From: Pontiellaceae bacterium B1224
GTDB taxonomy: Bacteria; Verrucomicrobiota; Kiritimatiellia; Kiritimatiellales; Pontiellaceae
Assembly: GCA_029432815.1 (NCBI GenBank)
Contig: JAROBA010000001.1
Location: 124,001 to 188,000 of the forward strand
Reading direction: 5' to 3'
Length of the DNA: 64,000 nucleotides
Position numbers and translations under genes: made by a program. Position 1 is the first letter of the stretch. Each line of letters starts with the position of its first letter. Positions 57,801 to 64,000 of the stretch are shown here, in pieces. The notes below the pieces were generated by a model. It was given only the letters and a program-made list of their open reading frames with translations, made no database searches and had not been told where the DNA came from.

Positions 57801-57830
57801 AAAAACCCTGCCGAAAACAGCAGGGTTTTT
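57801..57830 (-). terminator. Strong hairpin terminator after the PEP-CTERM gene
   Basis: AAAAACCCTGC-8 bases-GCAGGGTTTTT perfect stem with A- and T-runs on either side. It follows the PEP-CTERM stop and precedes the SASA gene. Confidence 0.9.
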
Positions 57831-57851
57831 ATTACCGTTCTGAAGAACAAA

Positions 57852-58631
57852 CTAGACCATGAAGCGACGGCGCACAAACAGAATGCCACCCCCGAATGCG
57901 GCGACCAGACCGAGCGTCGCCGGTTCAGGAACAACGGTATATTCCGCAACTGCATCATATATATGGATGTTGCCGTTAATACTGCTGTTGCCCCATGTAT
58001 ACAGACGCACACTGTCAGTGGTCACACTGTCAGCGAGACTGGCTCCACTATAGGAAATAGTGGTAGCGCCTCCGATTCCGGCAGCAGGTGTGGCAGCCGT
58101 CCCGACCAGGTCGCCGACGTCGAAACCATCGTTATTGGCATCAACGGCCAGCTGGAACGTCGTATCAGCACCGGAACCATTGCGCCAGAGACTCACACTC
58201 ACGGAATCCCAGGAAAACAGATCAGAACTGTTTCCGGTTGAATCCAACGTGATTTCGTAATAGCCCCCTTGCACAATGGCATTGGATGCGGTCGTGGCAC
58301 TATATGAACTCCGAACGTTCCACTCTTCGCCGATGTCATAACTTCCTGAAGAATATCCCGTTCTCCAGCCCTGCCCGTTTGCGCTGAAGGTCAACATGAC
58401 CGTTCCGTCATCATCGAATACCGGATCCGGGACATTTGTACCCGGTTCCGCAGATGCGCCGGTTCCGCTGGTGTCCGTCCGGGCCGAATTATCGCCCCAT
58501 TCTCCGTCCGTCTCGGTGCTGGTTGCAAGATACCCATTGATATCAATCACCGCCGCACTTGCGGTATGCGCAAACATACCGGCAACGACACCCACGAGCG
58601 TCATTGCATGTAGTTTAGTACATATTTTCAT
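57852..58631 (-). CDS. PEP-CTERM sorting-signal protein
   Basis: 259 residues with a signal peptide (TLVGVVAGMFAHTASA) and a C-terminal VPEPATLGLVAAFGGGILFV plus RRRF, the PEP motif, membrane span and basic tail. The middle is a beta-rich Ser/Thr/Gly region (about 110-220, TLDSTGNSSDLFSWDSVSVSLW). It would be anchored and then processed by an exosortase-type enzyme. It has the same design as the gene at 22101-22865 but is not a close copy. Confidence 0.85.
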   Translation of the reverse strand: MKICTKLHAMTLVGVVAGMFAHTASAAVIDINGYLATSTETDGEWGDNSARTDTSGTGASAEPGTNVPDPVFDDDGTVMLTFSANGQGWRTGYSSGSYDIGEEWNVRSSYSATTASNAIVQGGYYEITLDSTGNSSDLFSWDSVSVSLWRNGSGADTTFQLAVDANNDGFDVGDLVGTAATPAAGIGGATTISYSGASLADSVTTDSVRLYTWGNSSINGNIHIYDAVAEYTVVPEPATLGLVAAFGGGILFVRRRFMV

Positions 58632-58696
58632 TTATGTGTCTCCTTTTCTCCTCCCGCTGCCCTATGCAACGGAAAATCATCTGTTGCCTGCATGGT

Positions 58697-61600
58697 CTAA
58701 AGAGTGCCCATCGGTTGTGCAAAGAGCACAGGAAGCACGGAGGTATCGACTTCCAGCTCGTACGTCCATCGACTGGTCTCGGGACTCAGCACCTCGACAT
58801 ACGGAACCAGATTCGAGACGCCCGTCCAGTTGCTCAGGTCTTCGCTGATCTGGAGCCCGAGATCCGGCGCACGGTCGCGCGGCACATCGAATGAAAAGGT
58901 AAATAAGACCGTATCGGATTCGCCGGAGGCCGCCACACTGCCCAGCGGCAGCGGCGCGTCGAAAATCTCCGGGTCGAGTCCCAGTACCCATTCCCAATAA
59001 TTGCTGAAGCTGTCGCCATCGGGATTGTCTTCCGCGCCGTCCTGCCCGGCGGTCAATCCTTCAAGGGACACCCACTCCGCATAGGTCACAGCGTTCACGG
59101 TGATGCTTACTTCGTCGTACACCTTGATCTCACCGTCATCGGCTTCCAGCCGAAGCTGATACGTGCCCGCCTGATTAAAATTCACCGAAGAAACCGGCAG
59201 CGATTGATCCGAAAAGGACGCGGTGCCGGAACCGGAAATCAGCCGCCAGGGTGTATTCAGCACTGAATGGTTCGGCAGTCCGTCATCATAGGCCGTTCCA
59301 TCCAGTTCCACTCCGGTGGTGTAGCTCAGCGACTGATCGCTGCCCGCCGACACAACGGGGCCGACATTGCCGGTATAGGTTGGGGTTGTGTTGGTCGTAA
59401 CCGTTGCCCCCGATCCGGAAGAGAGATCCAGCACCTCTGCATCCGCCAGCACCTTGTCATAAAACGAAACCCAGGCAATCTGCCCGGCAAACCGGCCGTA
59501 GGTCGCCGTTAGTAATTCATAGCCTCCCAGATGGGTTTTGTTGGAGGTTTCCGATCCATCCGAATGAGCAATCGTCCCGAGACCGCTCTGGCTTGTTCCA
59601 CACCAGTCTGTAACGCCCGGAATCGATTCCGTATCAACCAATGCCCCGTCGAGGTACAACCGGATTTCATCATCTGCCAAATCAATCACACCGACACAAT
59701 GCACAAAGCCATCCTGCGCCGTAGAAGGTGCAAGCGTGCCCTCCGCTACGGCACCGCTGTTTTCATCCACCCCGAAGCGAAGTAGACTTCCTTCGATCAC
59801 AAACCCCGCACCAATGGCTCCGCCGGATTCCCAGAGCACCTGCGGCGAACTGAGGGGAAGGCTGTTGGGCTTAAACCAAAACTCGAAACTCGCATCGCCC
59901 GTACTGTAAGCATCGAAATCTTCCGAGGTCGCCCCATCCGGAATGGATCCGCCGGGAAACACATACGCCGCATCGATGAACGAAAGCTGTGCGGCGGGAT
60001 CGCTCGTTGTACGTGTGACATCAGCATCCAGCGCCCAGTCGCGATTACCCGGCTCCAGCAGATTTTCCCAGACCGCATCACCGTCGGGGTCATCGGAAGC
60101 ATCATAGACCAGCACCGGTGAATACGGATACGAAACATCAACAGTCACCTCCGGTTCCACGCCCACCTGAATCTTAAAATCCGCAGAACCAAAGGTGCGG
60201 GCCGCTGGGTGGTCGGCCGAAAACCGAATCCAATACAATCCATTCTCCGAAAACGAGACGCCCGTTTCATGCGCCGATGCAGCGGAGAATACCACATCCC
60301 CCGGACCTGAAATCTGTTTCCATTCACACACCGCACCGACCGGATTATTGGTTCCGCCCAGAACAACAGCGCCTTCGGCCACCAGCTTAACCGTTTGATT
60401 CGAGACCGCCATGACCTCTCCCTTCGGCCATATCAGATTGGCCTGCACATCGGGAGCAGCCTCATCATCGGCCTCAAAGACAAACAGTTTACGCACCGCA
60501 TCGATATCGTCGGTCGTTACCCAAAACGTGGCACCGGAATGATTGGCATCCGCATCCTGAGCGGCGGCCAGTGTTACGGCCTGCGGCGTGTTCCAATCGC
60601 TGGAAGTAAAGGTCAGGCTGGAACCGCCAACAACAGACAGGTCACTGTCCCCTGTAAAGTGCGCAACCGTCACCATCACGGTTTTTCCCGGATCGGCGGA
60701 AAGGCTGACATCCACCGAAGCCGTGCCGCCTTCGGAAACCGACAGATCGTTTTCCGACAGCAGCACCTCGTAGGATGTAAAGGAACCCAGCGAATTATTT
60801 TCAGCTGAAATGGAAGCGGTGATGATTGATGACTCGGCCTGCAGATCGGCCAAAACAGCGGGTTGCGAGCCGGAAACATCGGTGCTTTCCTGGATATCAT
60901 CCGCCAGATTGTAGAGACTGCCCTGACGCAATTTATAATCATCTTTCAAAACAGCATCCACCGCACCATCGGCAAAGAGTGCATAGGCGGAGCGGGAATT
61001 GGTCCAGCCGGATTCGGCGGTCCACAGACCGGACAGATCGACCCCGTCGTAGGTGCGGTCCGCGGGCAGTGCCCCCCCGGCCAGCTCCACAAAGGAGGGA
61101 AGCAGATCGACCAAGCCTGTTATTTCCGAAGACACTGTTCCGGCGGGGATGGCCCCCGGCCACTGAACCAAAAACGGCACCCGGCACCCGCCCTCCCAGG
61201 TGGTGCCCTTCCCATCCCGCAGCGGATAGGCTGAACCGACGGAATAGCTCGTCAAATTGAGGCCCGAAAGACGCGTCCACGGACCGTTGTCCGAAGTGAA
61301 AATAACCAACGTATTATCATCGAGACCAAGCTCATCCAGCTTATCCAGAATCCGGCCGGTACTGTGATCCACTTCTTTAACCACATCATAGTAATAGCTG
61401 ACTCCGCTGGAGCCCTGGAACTTCGGCCAGACCGATCCATCGGCATTCGTGTATTCCCGATCCGATGGCCAGGTGGGCCGATGTGTCATGGAATGTGCCA
61501 GATAAAGGAAGAACGGTTTTTCCTCCCCTGACGAGCGCTGAATAAAATCAAGTGCGGCTTCGGTATAACGCCAGGTAATCTGGGCCTGTTCGACGGCCGA

Positions 61601-62212
61601 TGAAAAATCTGGTTCTTCGATGGTTTCATTCCGGATCAGATTCAGATTATTCATGTCGTTGCTGTGCGGGAATCCTAGAAATTCGTGAAACCCATGCCGC
61701 ACCGGCATCATCTGATAGGGATTATGCTGGGTTGGGTTGTATCCCAGATGCCACTTCCCCACCATGGCCGTGGCATAGCCTTCCTGCCGCATCAGCTCCG
61801 GTATCGTAACTTCGGTGGTATTCAATCCTGTCGCATGGTTCGGATAGAACACCGCATTGACCCCCGTTCGGCAATCATACCGCCCGGTCAGCAGCGAGGC
61901 ACGGGCCGAAGAGCAGCGCGATGATGCATAAAACTGATCCATTTGCATTCCATTCTCCGCCAGAGAATCGATTCTCGGCGTCAGGCCATAGGCCGCATTC
62001 GGTTGCGGAAGGTTGGCATTACTTTTCCCCGGATTGGGAGCAGGACCGGAAACCGGATATTGGTTTGGCGGGTCTGGGTAGGTAAAGGCACCAATATCAT
62101 TGTACCCCAAATCATCCATGAAAATCAGAACGATATTGGGATGTGAAGCCCGGCTGGCTCGGGAGAAAACAAACAACAAACAGAACCCGAGCATAACTAT
62201 AAATGATTTCAT
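58697..62212 (-). CDS. Multidomain secreted sulfatase with LamG and PKD-like domains
   Basis: 1171 residues, signal peptide (VMLGFCLLFVFSRASRA). The sulfatase domain (25 to about 480) has calcium site FMDDLGYND, active-site Cys100 in SSRCSSARASLLTGRY and GKWHLGYNPT. The variant CSSAR has Ser where Pro or Ala is usual. A beta domain (about 490-600, SVSEGGTASVDVSLSADPGK) follows, then a LamG-like domain (about 720-925, FEFWFKPNSLP), a PKD-like domain (GPVVSAGSDQSLSYTTG) and a C-terminal beta module (DLGLQISEDLSNW). The accessory domains may anchor it to polysaccharide. At about twice the normal size it is unusual for a sulfatase. Confidence 0.88.
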   Translation of the reverse strand: MKSFIVMLGFCLLFVFSRASRASHPNIVLIFMDDLGYNDIGAFTYPDPPNQYPVSGPAPNPGKSNANLPQPNAAYGLTPRIDSLAENGMQMDQFYASSRCSSARASLLTGRYDCRTGVNAVFYPNHATGLNTTEVTIPELMRQEGYATAMVGKWHLGYNPTQHNPYQMMPVRHGFHEFLGFPHSNDMNNLNLIRNETIEEPDFSSAVEQAQITWRYTEAALDFIQRSSGEEKPFFLYLAHSMTHRPTWPSDREYTNADGSVWPKFQGSSGVSYYYDVVKEVDHSTGRILDKLDELGLDDNTLVIFTSDNGPWTRLSGLNLTSYSVGSAYPLRDGKGTTWEGGCRVPFLVQWPGAIPAGTVSSEITGLVDLLPSFVELAGGALPADRTYDGVDLSGLWTAESGWTNSRSAYALFADGAVDAVLKDDYKLRQGSLYNLADDIQESTDVSGSQPAVLADLQAESSIITASISAENNSLGSFTSYEVLLSENDLSVSEGGTASVDVSLSADPGKTVMVTVAHFTGDSDLSVVGGSSLTFTSSDWNTPQAVTLAAAQDADANHSGATFWVTTDDIDAVRKLFVFEADDEAAPDVQANLIWPKGEVMAVSNQTVKLVAEGAVVLGGTNNPVGAVCEWKQISGPGDVVFSAASAHETGVSFSENGLYWIRFSADHPAARTFGSADFKIQVGVEPEVTVDVSYPYSPVLVYDASDDPDGDAVWENLLEPGNRDWALDADVTRTTSDPAAQLSFIDAAYVFPGGSIPDGATSEDFDAYSTGDASFEFWFKPNSLPLSSPQVLWESGGAIGAGFVIEGSLLRFGVDENSGAVAEGTLAPSTAQDGFVHCVGVIDLADDEIRLYLDGALVDTESIPGVTDWCGTSQSGLGTIAHSDGSETSNKTHLGGYELLTATYGRFAGQIAWVSFYDKVLADAEVLDLSSGSGATVTTNTTPTYTGNVGPVVSAGSDQSLSYTTGVELDGTAYDDGLPNHSVLNTPWRLISGSGTASFSDQSLPVSSVNFNQAGTYQLRLEADDGEIKVYDEVSITVNAVTYAEWVSLEGLTAGQDGAEDNPDGDSFSNYWEWVLGLDPEIFDAPLPLGSVAASGESDTVLFTFSFDVPRDRAPDLGLQISEDLSNWTGVSNLVPYVEVLSPETSRWTYELEVDTSVLPVLFAQPMGTL

Positions 62213-62245
62213 TCAATCTCTACCTTACTTTGTGTATCCCATCTT

Positions 62246-62279
62246 TCCGCAGAAAACAGATCAAAGCCTGCTCTGCGGA
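62246..62279. other. Hairpin without T-run in a gene gap
   Basis: TCCGCAGA / TCTGCGGA, eight perfect pairs with an 18-base loop, between the end of the gene at 62314 and the start of the large sulfatase. It may be a weak terminator or an mRNA-stabilising structure. Confidence 0.45.
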
Positions 62280-62313
62280 GTCCCCGCTTTTACCTGACTA
62301 TCACACCCGATGC

Positions 62314-64000
62314 CTATTCAACACCGACTTCGTAAAAGAGCGAACTCGCACCGCTGACCGTGGTGGTGTACGATGTTTCTGAGGCAAAACCCATAATGTT
62401 CGAGACCGCAACACCGGCAGTCGGTATCGTCAGGCTTGTATTCGTGACAATGCTGTAGCTTTTTCCTTCAACCGACTGCCAGGTAAGAATAAGACCGTCA
62501 ACCGTGTTGCTGCCGGAAGTAAATGCAAGAACCGAGGCGGCGTTGGTTGGAACGGTTCCACATACATTCTCTTCCCAGGCCAGTATGGAGTCCCCGTCGG
62601 TGTCCGAAGCATCGGCCGCTTCATAATCCCCGCCGAATTCGGCTCCGATATCATAGTACGCATCCAGCCAGGATTTGCGTGTCCCCGCAGAGGTAAAGTC
62701 GGCCGTCGTCAGAAATTCCAGCTCCGCCATGGTGTTGATTTTATTGAAAGACCCGCCGGACTGAAAGCGAACATACCGGAACGCCGGCGGATTGGTCAGG
62801 ATGATCTCATTCCATTCGCCCATAACAGTATTATTGGTTGTCAGGGTGAAGAGCGTCTCGGCATCACGGAAGTCCTCTGAGTTTGCTCCCTGGAACATGC
62901 AGCCGGCACTCCGGATCAGGGCACGCAAACCGCCGTCATAATTCCCCCAGGCATCGTTGCGAAGGTAGTAGCGAATCTGCACCAGCTGCTGTTCATTTCC
63001 AACACCGTAGTCCAGACCGGCATATCCCGCTGCATCCAAACCAAAGAGCGTGTCGATATCGCCATCGAACAGCTCATATTTAGATTTATCCGCCTGCGAG
63101 GCATCGGTGCCGATGATAAACTGCGGATATGGAATGGCATATTCCGAATTGGACAGGTCTCCTTCACCAAACGCATTAACTCCTGCCACCTTGTAATAGT
63201 AGGCAAACCCGTTGGTGACATCCGTATCGACATATCGGGTATCCATCACTCCGGTCGCAACCTGGGTGTAGTTACTCAGGGCATTCAAAGAGCGGTAAAC
63301 ATTATAGCTTTCGGACAGGGATTCCGCGTCCCAGTAGACCGATACGACATTGTTGCTGTCGGGCCACGCATACAGATTGAGCGGGACGGACGGAGCGGTT
63401 GGAACGTACTCCTGGACCCAGAAATCGCTAAAGGTCACGGTCGATTGCGCAGTGAAGAAGAGGCCTGCAGTTGCATCGCCATTAAAACTGAGCGAGGATA
63501 CATCAGCAACGAGTACGAAGTCGACGCCATCATTTCTTGTTCCGTCACCGGCCCAGCTGTCGAACTCTGCAACCATGATTCCGGTATCCACATTATGAGT
63601 GATGTAAATGTCGGTTCCGGGCGAGGTAATTGCTGTGGGCCACGAATCCTGAACAGAGCTGTTGACATAAAACCGGGGAATACCGGCACCCCCGGCGCCG
63701 TACTGCATACGGATGAATGCGCGGTCCCCGGTCGAAGAGTCCGGGCTCTGTCCCATACCGAAAAAGAGGTAGTTTTGAGAAGGATCACCGCTCGGCGGGG
63801 TTTCGACGGCGATATGTGCTTTCCAGCTGATCGCTGAATATGAGCCGAACTGCGTGTACAACGTTGAACGTCCTTCACCGGCATCGCTCATGGTACTGGA
63901 GGACATCGTCGATGCGCCGGCGAGGAAATTGGTCCGCTGAATCGTCTCTGTCAAATTGGTTGGATTCCGAACGGTAATCACATGATCCGCTGAGAATCCC
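62314..64000 (-). CDS. Secreted multidomain protein (Fn3, discoidin-like, calcium loop, C-terminal module), partial
   Basis: The frame is open to the window edge, so the N-terminus is missing. The visible 562 residues include a concanavalin-like part (AISWKAHIAVETPPSG...VDFVLVADVSSLSF), an Fn3 domain (SVPLNLYAWPDSNNVVSVYWDAES...YYYKVAGVNAFGEG), a discoidin-like region (KYELFDGDIDTLFGLDAAG...FRYVRFQSGGSFNKI), a calcium-binding DTDGDSILAWEEN loop and the shared C-terminal module ending SSLFYEVGVE. The closest tail in the window is that of the repeat protein at 19671. Probably a secreted glycan-acting or -binding protein; any enzyme domain lies outside the window. Confidence 0.75.
   Translation of the reverse strand, partial: GFSADHVITVRNPTNLTETIQRTNFLAGASTMSSSTMSDAGEGRSTLYTQFGSYSAISWKAHIAVETPPSGDPSQNYLFFGMGQSPDSSTGDRAFIRMQYGAGGAGIPRFYVNSSVQDSWPTAITSPGTDIYITHNVDTGIMVAEFDSWAGDGTRNDGVDFVLVADVSSLSFNGDATAGLFFTAQSTVTFSDFWVQEYVPTAPSVPLNLYAWPDSNNVVSVYWDAESLSESYNVYRSLNALSNYTQVATGVMDTRYVDTDVTNGFAYYYKVAGVNAFGEGDLSNSEYAIPYPQFIIGTDASQADKSKYELFDGDIDTLFGLDAAGYAGLDYGVGNEQQLVQIRYYLRNDAWGNYDGGLRALIRSAGCMFQGANSEDFRDAETLFTLTTNNTVMGEWNEIILTNPPAFRYVRFQSGGSFNKINTMAELEFLTTADFTSAGTRKSWLDAYYDIGAEFGGDYEAADASDTDGDSILAWEENVCGTVPTNAASVLAFTSGSNTVDGLILTWQSVEGKSYSIVTNTSLTIPTAGVAVSNIMGFASETSYTTTVSGASSLFYEVGVE

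Overview
The window looks like part of a chromosome from a marine member of the PVC superphylum, most likely Kiritimatiellota (Pontiella-like). The reasons are the tgt-yajC-secDF housekeeping block, PEP-CTERM proteins, pseudo-repeat 'autotransporter-type' secreted proteins, and many S1-type sulfatases beside heparinase II/III-like lyases and GH92/GH116 enzymes without any SusC/SusD pair. The taxonomic call is inference from gene content; no rRNA or tRNA gene was recognised.

Layout. 1-7041 is mostly ordinary: a truncated CDF cation transporter, two small hypothetical proteins, a terminator, then tgt-yajC-secDF and a DUF975-type membrane protein. 7042-22865 (minus strand) is a saccharide operon: PEP-CTERM protein, large repeat protein, SGNH hydrolase, FAD oxidoreductase, modular lyase-like enzyme, SSS sodium symporter, heparinase-like lipoprotein, esterase, then a second FAD oxidoreductase preceded by a relic of a second SGNH gene. 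23202-29918 (minus) carries a LacI regulator, a mutarotase-like gene, a GH92 enzyme and a second large repeat protein. A plus-strand LacI regulator (30090-31160) sits divergently from that group.

31242-46284 is a seven-gene, 15-kb minus-strand operon: two beta-helix proteins, GH116, sulfatase, repeat protein, heparinase-like protein and sulfatase. It diverges from a third LacI regulator (46460-47518). 47527-52139 is a BlaI repressor plus an M56 (BlaR1-like) membrane metallopeptidase whose sensor part is replaced by carboxypeptidase-regulatory-like repeats. 52293-64000 holds three more sulfatases, a sialate O-acetylesterase-like protein, a PEP-CTERM protein and a truncated secreted multidomain protein.

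How it may work together: secreted sulfatases and acetyl esterases would strip sulfate and acyl groups, heparinase-like lyases would cut uronate linkages, GH92/GH116 would trim side chains, the SSS permease would import small products, and the FAD oxidoreductases would act on an unknown released sugar or uronate. LacI regulators probably sense these products. The actual polysaccharide cannot be read from the sequence.

The least expected signal is a 15-bp palindrome, TTCCAANNNTTGGAA. I count 11 exact copies and about 14 single-mismatch copies, inside and between genes. Also notable are a decayed SGNH copy that exposes a gene-pair duplication, a C-terminal module shared by about eight secreted proteins, terminators placed after the surface-protein genes, and a BlaI-type operator in front of the BlaI/M56 pair.
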